Both the position numbers and the translations under genes were made by a program. Positions 9,290-17,808 of a DNA stretch of 64,000 bases are shown piece by piece. The stretch comes from JABAAI01 sp965242745 (lineage in GTDB: Bacteria; Spirochaetota; Leptospiria; Leptospirales; Leptonemataceae). Positions within the stretch are counted from its first letter, which is position 1. Every line of letters begins with the position of its first letter. Location: NCBI GenBank assembly GCA_965242745.1, contig CBDETG010000035.1, positions 62,001 through 126,000 of the forward strand, written 5' to 3'. The notes under the pieces are model-generated. The model searched no databases and had not been told where the DNA came from. It saw only the letters and a list, made by a program, of their open reading frames with translations.

Positions 9290-9784
9290 CTACAATTCTC
9301 CCGTGCGCACTTCATCATGTGTCTTATGATACCATTGTATCAGGTCTACAATAGAGCAAGTACCCAAAAAAGTATTTCCATCCAAAACGGGAATTACGTG
9401 CAGTCTTTTTTTTATCATAAGATTAAAAAGTACGCGCAGCTTATGATCAGGAGCTACATGGATAAATTCTTTGTCTTTTACAATATCCCCCACCTTCGTG
9501 CGTAAGAAGTCACGCTCTGGATCAAAGACTTCCATATAAGAAAGTTCTATCAGGTCTGCAGGAGAGATCATATTGAAAGGCTGCCCCTCTTTGATCACTA
9601 GTATACCCATGCCAAGCCCTATAGAAGCCTCTTCCAAAAGCATGCGCGCAGCCTTGGCAGCCAGATCGTTGTAATCACAGTGGAGTACATTTCTGTTGAT
9701 CGCTTCTTCTACTTTTGCGTCTAATAAAAAACGCGAACGCCTGAGAAGCTTTTCCTTCAGTTTACGGTCTTTAGATGTGTCCAT
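9290..9784 (-). CDS. CBS-domain protein
   Basis: About 164 aa with two CBS motifs, residues about 15-80 and 95-160 (second: VGDIVKDKEFIHVAPDHKLR and KRLHVIPVLDGNTFLGTCSI). CBS pairs usually bind adenosine nucleotides and regulate a partner; no catalytic domain is fused here. ATG 9784 chosen; the longer TTG start at 9841 looks less likely. Partner unknown; it sits between the ABC ATPase and a lipid acyltransferase on the same strand. Confidence 0.8.
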   Translation of the reverse strand: MDTSKDRKLKEKLLRRSRFLLDAKVEEAINRNVLHCDYNDLAAKAARMLLEEASIGLGMGILVIKEGQPFNMISPADLIELSYMEVFDPERDFLRTKVGDIVKDKEFIHVAPDHKLRVLFNLMIKKRLHVIPVLDGNTFLGTCSIVDLIQWYHKTHDEVRTGEL

Positions 9785-9893
9785 AGCCGGGGAAGTCCTA
9801 ATGAAAGAGCAAAGGACGATAAGGCTTGTCCCTTTTTGCAAATGCTCCCTAAGTTCCAGACATTGCTGCCTTTATACGAGTCCAGCGCGCATA

Positions 9894-10676
9894 TTAAAAG
9901 AGCTTACGTCTGCGTAGTTCCTGTGAAATACGTTTTTGTATTCTCATGCGAATGTTTTCAGCCGTCTCTATCAGAAACTGCTCGTTTTTTGCGTCCCTGC
10001 GCTCATATTTTTTCAGTGAGATGGAATCAAGAAAGACTAATTTCCACTTCACAGGAAAAGGCAGCAGGTTAAAAGGTAAAGGAATTTTTGTTCCTAACCA
10101 CTTTTCTGCCCAGCTTATGCTGCCCAAGTTCAAGTGCGCCTCCTCAGCTCCAATGATACAGCAAGGCACAATCACAGCGCCTGTAAGCACGGCTAAGGAA
10201 ACGAAGCCCGGGTTAAAGCTTTGCAGCTGGTACATTTGCGTGCTGGGCTTGAAGTTGCCTGCCTCTGCTTCTGGGAAAAGCAGGAGAACGTTATTTTTGC
10301 GCAATATCCTCAAAGCTTTCTTAAAATCCTGAGGTATAAAGGCCAGTTTCTCAGCAAAGATTCGCAGTTGAGGATTGTTAAACCAAAAGTTATGCAGCAT
10401 CGTGCGGGGGATACGGCGCTTTTTTTTGAGAATCTCATTTTGCAGCACCATCCCATCCCAGCCGAAAACGCCGCTATGATTAGGCACCACTATGACGGGC
10501 CCTGTCTTTGGTATGGCATCTAGATTCTCCGTTTGCAGCTTAGTGTAAGAACGTATAGCGTCTAATATACCATGCAGAGCGCCTCTTTGTACGAAGGACT
10601 TCCAGCCCTGCAGCCGCAAGTCCTGCAAGGCTGGTTTTTGAAAGTACTTTTGAAATGCGCCGGGCACTTTAGTCAC
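9894..10676 (-). CDS. PlsC-like lysophospholipid acyltransferase family protein
   Basis: 260 aa. The acyltransferase block I is VVPNHSGVFGWDGMV (catalytic His, with Asp farther away than in the HxxxxD of PlsC, as in the MGAT/DGAT-like branch). Block III is LLLFPEAEAGNFKP, corresponding to FPEGTRS. A later VIVPCCIIGAEEA matches the VPV-type block IV. It likely acylates a glycerolipid at the inner membrane; precise acceptor not inferable. GTG start 10676. Membership of the lipid run with pgsA is suggestive. Confidence 0.78.
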   Translation of the reverse strand: MTKVPGAFQKYFQKPALQDLRLQGWKSFVQRGALHGILDAIRSYTKLQTENLDAIPKTGPVIVVPNHSGVFGWDGMVLQNEILKKKRRIPRTMLHNFWFNNPQLRIFAEKLAFIPQDFKKALRILRKNNVLLLFPEAEAGNFKPSTQMYQLQSFNPGFVSLAVLTGAVIVPCCIIGAEEAHLNLGSISWAEKWLGTKIPLPFNLLPFPVKWKLVFLDSISLKKYERRDAKNEQFLIETAENIRMRIQKRISQELRRRKLF

Positions 10677-10948
10677 TCTTAGCAGTACTTTTTTTTCATG
10701 TCAAGTCTAGTTTTTATGTTGTGTCATGCCAACATGAAAATGTCCCTTTTTTGCGCAGTGTAATATCACGGCATAATAAAGATAACAAACAAAACATTTC
10801 TAAATATGAAAGAGACCCGCGTGCCTATGCTTGCAGGCGCATGAATGAGTTTTATATCAATACTCAGGGAGCGCCTGCGCAAGTCATAAAGATGACTTTT
10901 TTTACTTGCCAATTTACTCCCTGTCTCTAGTATCACGCTTTTACCGAT

Positions 10949-11077
10949 ATGAAGAAACTGCGTACCACAAGGAAACTCAGGATCAATCTAAGCGCAAAAC
11001 GTTTCGCAAGGCGTCTTCGAAGCAAGGCAAAGCAGGCGCATCGCCGTAGTACAGGCTATAAAGAAGTAGAGACTTAG
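10949..11077 (+). CDS. Possible 42-aa very basic protein
   Basis: ATG to TAG frame of 42 codons, with 15 Lys/Arg among 42 residues (starts MKKLRTTRKLRINLSAKRF). No good ribosome site is seen. Its stop overlaps the TTAGGA that could serve the next gene. It could be a small ribosome-associated protein or chance; I do not recognise a family. The rest of 10677-10948 shows nothing I can support. Confidence 0.35.
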   Translation: MKKLRTTRKLRINLSAKRFARRLRSKAKQAHRRSTGYKEVET

Positions 11078-11086
11078 GAAGCCTAG

Positions 11087-13048
11087 TTGTTCTTAGTTTC
11101 ATCAGCCTTAGCTGCATCTATGGCCTCTTATATGAATATTGCAGCCGCGTACCATCGCTGGAAAATCCTGCCCCTGGACTGCCTGCTTGTCGCTTTGTCT
11201 TTCTACCTGAGCTGGGTTTTGCGCTTTGACAGTCTGCTTCCTGAAGAATGGCCGGCTTTCCCCGGCTGGCAGCTGTACTTCTCCTATTTTTACATACATT
11301 TAGCCTGCGCTGTTTTTTCCCTGATCTTTGCGGGTATCTACCGTAATCTGTGGCCCTATGCTTCTTTGCGTGATATCTATCAAATCCTGAAGATATCCCT
11401 GCTGTCTGCATTCCTGAGTATCAGCATCATGTGGCTTTTTAATCGCATGGAACATGTTCCCAGAAGCACTCTTGTTATAGAATATCTGCTCTTCTTCATG
11501 TTTTTAAGTATGAGGAGTTTTAGCTGGCGTATCATACGTGACTTATATTTATTATACTATGAGCGCCACCGTAAGCGTACTCTTATTATAGGAGTCAATC
11601 ATGCTGCAAGCTATATAGTGCGGGAAATGCAAAGCGGCCATCTTGCATACCATCCTGTAGCCTTCTTGCATCATGGAGAAGGCAAGTCAAAGTACTGGAT
11701 CCAAGGTCTTCCTGTGCTGAGTAATATGGATAACTTTGAGGCCATACTAAAAAAATATAGAATTGAACAGGTGATCATGACGGAGACAGAGAAAGTCTCT
11801 TCTGCGTCTATGCGCTTGTTCCATCGTCTTTGTGATCAGAACAACGTTGATTGTAAAACTATGCCGCCTCTAGAAAGGCTTCTCAAAAGCAAGAAGGAGC
11901 TCAGTCAAAGCATGCGCAACATTGTGCTCGAAGACCTGCTAGGCAGGGAAAGCGTATCCTTGGAAGATGACAAGATATATAAGCTCGTGCAGAATAAAAG
12001 TATTCTGATCACGGGAGCTGGAGGCTCTATAGGAAGTGAGCTCTGCCTGCAGCTCCTGCGATACAGGCCTGCTGCCTTGATCCTCTATGAGGCGGCTGAG
12101 AACGCTCTTTATGAAATAGAACAAGTATTACGCTCTAGTAAGTTTCTGGACTCGCAAACGCGCATCATCCCCATAGTCGGTGATATACGTGATGAGATTT
12201 GTTTGGAGAGGACATTTTATGAAAACGATATCCAAATTATTTTTCATTGCGCAGCTTACAAACATGTGCCTCTCATGGAGCTCAATCCGGGTCAGGCAAT
12301 TTCCAATAATCTCATAGGTACTGTGACCTTAGTAGATTTTGCGCAGAGAAATGGAGTCGAATGCCTTGTAATGCTATCTACGGATAAGGCTGTGAGGCCT
12401 GCGAATGTTATGGGCGCCTCCAAACGTATTGCGGAATTATATATACAGAACCTGAGCCGCGCAAGTGATATGCGTTTCATTATTGTACGATTTGGAAATG
12501 TATTAGGTTCGCAAGGCTCTGTCGTGCCCCTCTTTGCCAAGCAAATTGAGCAAGGCGGCCCGATTACTCTCACCCACCCTGAAGTTACGCGCTATTTTAT
12601 GACTATACCCGAAGCTGTGGGACTTGTGCTCCAGGCCAGCAGTATGGGCAAAGGGGGGGAAATATTTGTTTTGGATATGGGCGAGCCTCTCAAGATTCAA
12701 GAATTAGCGGAAGACATGATACGCTGCGCGGGATTGAAGCCATATAAAGATATTACTCTGCAGTACACCGGGCTCAGGGCCGGGGAGAAACTTTATGAAG
12801 AGCTTTTCTTAGAAAATGAAAATAAATTAGCGACTGCGCATCCTCAGATTTATCTTAGCTATGGGCCCAGCTATCCTCTTGCAAAGCTAAACAAGCAAAT
12901 AGCTGAGCTGCGCAATGCAGCTCAATGCAAGCAGCGCGCTGAAATAGATGCGATCATCAGTACGATTCTGCCGGAATATAAACCTGTTTATCGCTTTGCG
13001 CAGAAACTAAGGCAAACAGAGCCGGCTAAGCCTGAGAGCTTTTTGTAG
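11087..13048 (+). CDS. Membrane-bound UDP-sugar 4,6-dehydratase (PglF/CapD/WbpM type)
   Basis: 653 aa. Four N-terminal membrane helices (about 28-150), a CoA-binding-like Rossmann domain (about 160-275), then an extended SDR domain beginning ILITGAGGSIGSEL (about 305). Catalytic segment: LSTDKAVRPANVMGASKR, with the Met-Lys arrangement that replaces Tyr-Lys in this family. The reaction makes UDP-4-keto-6-deoxy-HexNAc for surface polysaccharide or protein glycosylation. TTG 11087 has AGGA seven bases upstream; ATG 11120 or 11132 are alternatives. It opens a block with manC and gmd, supporting a surface-sugar role. Confidence 0.9.
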   Translation: MFLVSSALAASMASYMNIAAAYHRWKILPLDCLLVALSFYLSWVLRFDSLLPEEWPAFPGWQLYFSYFYIHLACAVFSLIFAGIYRNLWPYASLRDIYQILKISLLSAFLSISIMWLFNRMEHVPRSTLVIEYLLFFMFLSMRSFSWRIIRDLYLLYYERHRKRTLIIGVNHAASYIVREMQSGHLAYHPVAFLHHGEGKSKYWIQGLPVLSNMDNFEAILKKYRIEQVIMTETEKVSSASMRLFHRLCDQNNVDCKTMPPLERLLKSKKELSQSMRNIVLEDLLGRESVSLEDDKIYKLVQNKSILITGAGGSIGSELCLQLLRYRPAALILYEAAENALYEIEQVLRSSKFLDSQTRIIPIVGDIRDEICLERTFYENDIQIIFHCAAYKHVPLMELNPGQAISNNLIGTVTLVDFAQRNGVECLVMLSTDKAVRPANVMGASKRIAELYIQNLSRASDMRFIIVRFGNVLGSQGSVVPLFAKQIEQGGPITLTHPEVTRYFMTIPEAVGLVLQASSMGKGGEIFVLDMGEPLKIQELAEDMIRCAGLKPYKDITLQYTGLRAGEKLYEELFLENENKLATAHPQIYLSYGPSYPLAKLNKQIAELRNAAQCKQRAEIDAIISTILPEYKPVYRFAQKLRQTEPAKPESFL

Positions 13049-13156
13049 ACCTATCCATTGGCTGCTAAAAAACTCTTGTACAAAAAAAGCACAAAGTCTA
13101 CTTGCTTATCATGCCTGCTGCCCCAAGCTTCAGTGAAAAAAAAGCCTTTTATTTAC

Positions 13157-13186
13157 TTGACTTGGCAAAGCGCATGCTGTTTTGAT
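13157..13186 (+). promoter_or_regulatory. Candidate sigma-70 promoter upstream of hfq
   Basis: TTGACT (13157-13162), 18-base spacer, TTTGAT (13181-13186), about 80 bases before the hfq start in the 216-bp spacer after the dehydratase gene. The -35 is good and the -10 is weak. Confidence 0.35.
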
Positions 13187-13264
13187 TAGCTAGCTTAGGG
13201 AAATTCTTATGCAGTTTTGCTTGCTGAGTTAGAGCTGTGTGTTTTCCTTGGCTTAATTTTTTAT

Positions 13265-13510
13265 ATGTCTGTAAATAAAAACAACATTCAGGACTTGGCT
13301 TTAAACCAAGCCCGTAAGGAACACGTAGAAGTTACAGTTTTTCTTGTCAATGGCATACCACTCAAAGGACGTATCCAAAGCTTTGATAATTTCACGATGG
13401 TGCTTGCAGATAACAACAAGCAAAGCCTTGTCTACAAGCATGCTGTTTCTACTGTAGTGTTTCCTAAAGACTTCAAACTAAACAAAGCGGAAAATCAGGC
13501 AGCAACATAA
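13265..13510 (+). CDS. hfq: RNA chaperone Hfq
   Basis: 81 aa with the Sm fold: NNIQDLALNQARKE (proximal-face Gln region), VTVFLVNGIPLKGRIQSFDN (Sm1), and LVYKHAVSTVV (Sm2 YKHA.S). Forms hexamers that pair small RNAs with mRNAs. ATG 13265 fits the family start; a TTG at 13217 would add an unlikely hydrophobic leader. The stop overlaps the next ATG by one base (TAATG), so translational coupling to the following gene is likely. In many bacteria hfq sits by miaA or hflX; not here. Confidence 0.93.
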   Translation: MSVNKNNIQDLALNQARKEHVEVTVFLVNGIPLKGRIQSFDNFTMVLADNNKQSLVYKHAVSTVVFPKDFKLNKAENQAAT

Positions 13511-14538
13511 TGCGTACTTTGTTACGGCTCTTCTTTGCCTCTCTGCTCTTTGGAAGTTGTCTGGCTTGGCTTTATGTGGGCTATGTCGAGAGCTCCAAAT
13601 ACGAGGCGATCCTGATAGAGAATCATTATCCCCTGTTTGCCTCTAAGGATCGCGTAGTGCTGCCAAAGAGCTGGGCTTTTGTTCCAGAGCGTATTGTGCC
13701 AGGGCGCATTACTTTGCATAGGGTCCGCCTTCGCCCGCGCCTTGTCCAAGCGCATATACAAAAGGCCTTGCAGCAAAGTGAGACGCTGGGCTTGGACGAA
13801 AGCTTTTACATACAAGTCCCCCTGCAAATCAAATATGAAATAGAAGCTTCTAAGCTCTCCCGCCTTTTTGATTCTCTGAGTCATATGGATGCAGAGCAAA
13901 TTGACGTATATCTATCGAATCGTATTCAGGATTTTTTTCTAAGGCGTATCGGGGCTATGTACAAAGACGATGCGCAGCTTGCAGGGCTAAAGGAGCGTTT
14001 GCATAACTATTTTCGTTCCACAGCGCAGAAGGAATTAGGTTTAGAATTAGCTTCAGCTGGGGTTACTGTGCAGGCCTTATTTGTCCGGCGTGTTTTTGTG
14101 CCGGATGCCAAACATTATCAGGAAATTCTGGCCTCCAGTCAAAACATTATAGAACAAAAGTTAGAGCGCATGCGCATCCTAAACCAAGCCCGCGCCACGC
14201 AGCAGGCTCAAGGTATCAAAGACCAGGGCTACTTCCATCGCTTAGAAAAAATTGCTCAGCTTTTGCAAAGCTATCCACATCTACGTGAATATCTGGCAAT
14301 AGATATGCTTGGCAAAGAAGTAAAGGTCATGGTTATGCCGTACCAAAGATGGTTCGACTCCGCTCTGCTTGCACGAGGTCTGGATAGCTTGTCTGTTCCC
14401 AAGCCTCTGCAAAAGCCCGGCAGCGTCCAAGGCGAAGCTCAGCTGCCATCGAAAGCCCCTCTGCATCTCAGGAGGCCCGGCGCCGCTTCTCCTCAATCAC
14501 CAAGGCAGGGGGCTTTTCAGGACCTCACTCCTCCTTAA
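13510..14538 (+). CDS. SPFH/band-7-like membrane-anchored protein
   Basis: 342 aa. N-terminal membrane helix (about 5-25), followed by a beta-rich stretch and FYIQVPLQIKYEIEASKLSR, resembling the SPFH (stomatin/prohibitin/HflK) core, then helical segments to about 250. The C-terminus (about 285-342) is a Pro/Ala/Ser/Gln-rich tail. No catalytic residues are evident. Coupled to hfq by a one-base overlap and followed one base later by manC. The band-7 assignment rests on fold-like pattern, not on a strict motif. Confidence 0.55.
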   Translation: MRTLLRLFFASLLFGSCLAWLYVGYVESSKYEAILIENHYPLFASKDRVVLPKSWAFVPERIVPGRITLHRVRLRPRLVQAHIQKALQQSETLGLDESFYIQVPLQIKYEIEASKLSRLFDSLSHMDAEQIDVYLSNRIQDFFLRRIGAMYKDDAQLAGLKERLHNYFRSTAQKELGLELASAGVTVQALFVRRVFVPDAKHYQEILASSQNIIEQKLERMRILNQARATQQAQGIKDQGYFHRLEKIAQLLQSYPHLREYLAIDMLGKEVKVMVMPYQRWFDSALLARGLDSLSVPKPLQKPGSVQGEAQLPSKAPLHLRRPGAASPQSPRQGAFQDLTPP

Positions 14539-14539
14539 A

Positions 14540-15649
14540 ATGCAGAAGGCAGAAAAGAACCTTGTTGTGCTCATACTTGCGGGAGGCAAAGGGGAACGTT
14601 TCTGGCCCCGCTCTGGCGCCAAAGAGCCGAAGCAGCTCCAAAAGATTTATTCCAATAATACGCTCTTAGGAGAAAGTCTTGCAAGGGCGAGGCTCCTGAC
14701 AAAGCAGGAAGGTATTTTCATAGGCTGCGAGCCCGCCCTCCAAAGCGCTATCTTAGAGCATCACCCTGAATTAACTAAGGAGAATTTTATCTTAGAGCCC
14801 CAAGGCCGTAATACGGCGCCTATGATTGCTCTTTTTTCTCTTGTGTTATCTAAAAAGGCAAAAGAGCTTGTACACATCGTGATGCCTGCCGACCACTACA
14901 TCCAAAGTTCTGATGCCTTTTGTCTTGCTATCAATGAGGCTGTGCAGGCAGCCCAAGCGGGTTATTTGGTTACTTTGGGGATCCGTACTACCGGAGCTAA
15001 TACGCAGTATGGTTATATTTATAGCCCCTATGATGCTGAGCCCTTAAGCAATACTAAGGCTTATCCCATAGCCGCTTTCAAGGAAAAACCAGAGCAAACT
15101 GCAGCGCAGAAATATCATCAAGATCCTCATTATTTCTGGAATAGCGGGATTTTTATCTGGCGCGGCGATAGGATCATAGAGGAGTTTGCTGCCCATGCTC
15201 CTGAAATTATCAATCCCATACGTCAGGCTTTAGAAGGCGGGCAGGCAGCCTTGAAGGACAGCTTTGCGCAGCTCCCCAAGCTGCCAGTAGATATAGCTAT
15301 ACTGGAGAAGTCACAAAAGATGGCTATGGTGCGCGCGGAGTTCCTGTGGGATGATGTAGGTTCTTGGAAGGCTCTCCGACGTATACATAAAAGCGATCAG
15401 AATAAGAATCTCTTGTTTGCGCGCCAATGTGGAAAAGACAGCAAGCAGGCTGTGCTCTCAGCCAGGAAAAGCACAGGGAATACAATCGCCGTAGACAAGG
15501 GGCATGTGGCGCTTTTAGGCGTAAAAGACCTCTTGCTAGTGCAAGAAGGGAGTACATTGTTTTTGGCGCACCATGACGCCTTGGATGAGATGAAAGATTT
15601 TTTAGAGCAGATGAAAGAAAATCCCTCTTTACAAAATGATAGGCAGTAA
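14540..15649 (+). CDS. manC: Mannose-1-phosphate guanylyltransferase
   Basis: 369 aa nucleotidyltransferase: VLILAGGKGERFWPRS (GTP-binding signature), LEPQGRNTAPMI, VMPADHYI, FKEKP, FWNSGIFIW, and FLWDDVGSW. Makes GDP-mannose from mannose-1-phosphate and GTP. It lacks the C-terminal phosphomannose-isomerase cupin of bifunctional ManC/AlgA. Starts at ATG 14540, one base after the previous stop; the frame is open farther upstream but that would overlap the SPFH gene. Product feeds Gmd 460 bp downstream. Confidence 0.92.
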   Translation: MQKAEKNLVVLILAGGKGERFWPRSGAKEPKQLQKIYSNNTLLGESLARARLLTKQEGIFIGCEPALQSAILEHHPELTKENFILEPQGRNTAPMIALFSLVLSKKAKELVHIVMPADHYIQSSDAFCLAINEAVQAAQAGYLVTLGIRTTGANTQYGYIYSPYDAEPLSNTKAYPIAAFKEKPEQTAAQKYHQDPHYFWNSGIFIWRGDRIIEEFAAHAPEIINPIRQALEGGQAALKDSFAQLPKLPVDIAILEKSQKMAMVRAEFLWDDVGSWKALRRIHKSDQNKNLLFARQCGKDSKQAVLSARKSTGNTIAVDKGHVALLGVKDLLLVQEGSTLFLAHHDALDEMKDFLEQMKENPSLQNDRQ

Positions 15650-15748
15650 AAATGTGTCTTGGCAGTGGTGGAACATATCCCATGCTTTAAGCAAAAGAGC
15701 TTGTTCTGATTTAGAGGTCCCAAGTGAGGATAGGCGTGTGCATATAGA

Positions 15749-15779
15749 GACTAGCGCTTTATCTATGCAAGCGTTAGTC
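15749..15779 (+). promoter_or_regulatory. 11-bp stem-loop before the bL38-like gene
   Basis: GACTAGCGCTT (15749-15759) pairs with AAGCGTTAGTC (15769-15779), one G-U pair, 9-base loop. No U-run follows, so it is not a standard terminator. It ends about 16 bases before the start codon, just ahead of GGAAGAG, the likely ribosome site; a translational control leader is plausible. Confidence 0.5.
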
Positions 15780-15795
15780 TACAGGAAGAGTTAAG

Positions 15796-15891
15796 ATGCC
15801 CTCAGGCAGAAAAAGAAAAAAAAGAAAGATCCGTACTCATAAACGCAAGAAAAAACGTAAGTCTAACCGCCATAAGAAGAAGCTTACTTAA
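15796..15891 (+). CDS. 31-aa AURKAIP1/COX24-domain small ribosomal protein (bL38-like)
   Basis: 31 residues, 18 of them Lys or Arg: begins MPSGRKRKKRKIRTHKRKKK and ends NRHKKKLT. The MPSG-RKRK-K-I-THKRKKR-NRHKKK pattern is that of the AURKAIP1/COX24-domain proteins of Bacteroidota and some other phyla (family related to mitochondrial mS38; reported on a Flavobacterium ribosome). Ribosome site GGAAGAG six bases upstream of ATG. Too short for most gene finders. Confidence 0.8.
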   Translation: MPSGRKRKKRKIRTHKRKKKRKSNRHKKKLT

Positions 15892-16111
15892 GATCATGGC
15901 TATATATATGGCTTAGGCGCTTTTTTGCTCAGAACTAAAAGCGGGCTTGCAAGGGCCATGTCTTGCCATATGCTTTCTGCCTGACAGAAGCCTTGTATGA
16001 TGATGCGGGCGCAAATGCGCGCCAGCGCAGGAAGCGATGAGGCGCAGGCTCTTGCTTGGTTTTTTGTTTTGTATGCGAAGGCGGCGCTGGTTTTTTCTAG
16101 CATAACGCAAG

Positions 16112-17095
16112 ATGGTCAATACTCCCAAAACAGCTCTGATTACAGGTATTACTGGGCAGGACGGCTCTTATCTGGCTGAATTGCTTTTAGAAAAAGGCTA
16201 CCGCGTCTATGGCATGGTGCGGCGCTCATCTTCGGAAAATTTTGAGCGCATAGAACATATTCGTGACAGATTGATCTTAGGTGAAGGAGACCTGCTGGAT
16301 CAATTCAGCCTTGTCAGCCTGCTCCAAGAAGCCAAGCCTCAGGAGGTCTATAATCTGGCAGCGCAGTCTTTTGTACCTACCTCATGGAAGAAACCCCTGC
16401 TCACGGGAGAGTTTACTGCTTTGGGTGTCACGCGTTTGTTGGAAGCCATTCGTTTTGTAGACCCCACAATACGTTTTTACCAGGCCTCAAGCTCAGAAAT
16501 GTTTGGCAAGGCCTTGGAAAGCCCGCAGAATGAAAATACGCCCTTTTACCCTCGCAGCCCTTACGGCGTATCCAAAGTCTATGCGCATTTTATTACAGTC
16601 AATTACCGTGAATCTTACAACATGTATACTGCTTCAGGCATACTTTTTAATCATGAAAGCCCCAGGCGAGGCAAGGGATTTATAACACGCAAGGTGAGCC
16701 TTGGCGCTGCACGGATTAAAATGGGGCTGGCTCAGGAGCTGCGTATAGGGAATATAAAGTCTGTACGGGATTGGGGTTTTACGGGTGATTATGTAAAAGC
16801 AATGTGGCAAATGCTCCAGCAGGATAAGGCAGAAGATTTTGTCATCGCTACAGGCAGGACGCACAGCGTGGAAGAATTGCTGGAGACGGCTTTTAGGCAC
16901 GTAGACCTTGACTGGAGGGACTTTGTGAAAATAGACCAGCAATTTTTGCGGCCGGCTGAAGTAGATCATCTTGTAGGAGATAGCTCTAAGGCAGAGAAGC
17001 TGCTTGGCTGGAAGCCAAAAGTGGATTTTGAAAGCTTGATCAAAATGATGGTGGATGAAGATATCGCCTTGTTAAAAAAACAGAGCTCAGCATAA
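16112..17095 (+). CDS. gmd: GDP-mannose 4,6-dehydratase
   Basis: 327 aa extended SDR. NAD(P)-binding GITGQDGSYLAELLLEKGY, active-site SSSEMFG, YGVSK (Tyr-x3-Lys), and LFNHESPRRGKGFITRKV diagnostic for GMD, plus VRDWGFTGDYV. Converts GDP-mannose to GDP-4-keto-6-deoxy-mannose, precursor of fucose, rhamnose or perosamine. Works directly after ManC. No epimerase/reductase follows in the window. 15892-16111 before it holds no gene I can support. Confidence 0.95.
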   Translation: MVNTPKTALITGITGQDGSYLAELLLEKGYRVYGMVRRSSSENFERIEHIRDRLILGEGDLLDQFSLVSLLQEAKPQEVYNLAAQSFVPTSWKKPLLTGEFTALGVTRLLEAIRFVDPTIRFYQASSSEMFGKALESPQNENTPFYPRSPYGVSKVYAHFITVNYRESYNMYTASGILFNHESPRRGKGFITRKVSLGAARIKMGLAQELRIGNIKSVRDWGFTGDYVKAMWQMLQQDKAEDFVIATGRTHSVEELLETAFRHVDLDWRDFVKIDQQFLRPAEVDHLVGDSSKAEKLLGWKPKVDFESLIKMMVDEDIALLKKQSSA

Positions 17096-17150
17096 GCTGT
17101 GTTCCTAATCCAGCGCCAAGCCGGCTCTACATGCAGCATAGCCCAAAGAC

Positions 17151-17808
17151 ATGAACCGCATCGAAAAGCTCATCGCAAAGCATTGTCCAGACAGGCAGGT
17201 GGAGTTCCGGGAGCTGGGGGAGGTGTTTGCATATAATAAATACTGGTTATACGCCATCAAAGGCAAAACAGGAATACTGGACAAATGGTACAATACCCTG
17301 GTTTCAGAATGGAAGACATTCGTAAAAACTTTTTGGATTAATAACTGGGCGATTCATATTCAAGCATATTACCAAAGATGCTCAGTAAAAGGCGGGAGAC
17401 GTATTGTCATGCAAATTACTATAAAGGTAAGTTTATTGCGTACCAACCGCAACCATATGGTGACTGCATGCTTTTACTAACCGTATGATTCGCTTGCGAA
17501 TCAACGGGTTTACTATTTTTAACTAAAAAACCTAAACTATTCTAAAGCTAAATAGATATGAAATTTATTTTTTATTATTGTTATATACTTAGGTGAGTGG
17601 TGCAGGGTAAATACAAACTCAGCAAGTTTCGCTTCGGTAGATATGCCAAAATTTAAAAAATTCCCCATCCCCATCCCCCCGCTCCCTGTACAAAAAGAGA
17701 TCGGTCCAGGTACTAGATCTCTTTACAGAGCTGGAGGCAGAGCTGGAGGCAGAGCTGGAGGCAGAGCTGGAGGCAAGAAAGAAGCAGTATGAGTATTACA
17801 GGGAAAGC
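17151..17808 (+). pseudogene. Broken upstream module of type I restriction specificity gene (hsdS)
   Basis: The first 25 residues, MNRIEKLIAKHCPD...FRELGEV, are a normal HsdS start. The following target-recognition segment is short and ends at 17480. The AT-rich stretch 17480-17640 is non-coding. At 17660 the inter-domain linker resumes (IPIPPLPVQKEI), then one extra G near 17702 shifts the frame; beyond it the linker continues in the frame of the intact gene (LDLFTELEAELEA, RKKQYEYYRES). So a third target-recognition module has been partly deleted and frameshifted in front of the intact two-module gene. Confidence 0.75.
17728..17775 (+). repeat. 12-bp tandem repeat x4 (GAGCTGGAGGCA)
   Basis: Four identical in-frame copies encode ELEA x4 in the hsdS linker. 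The matching linker at 18334 has three copies. Confidence 0.9.
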
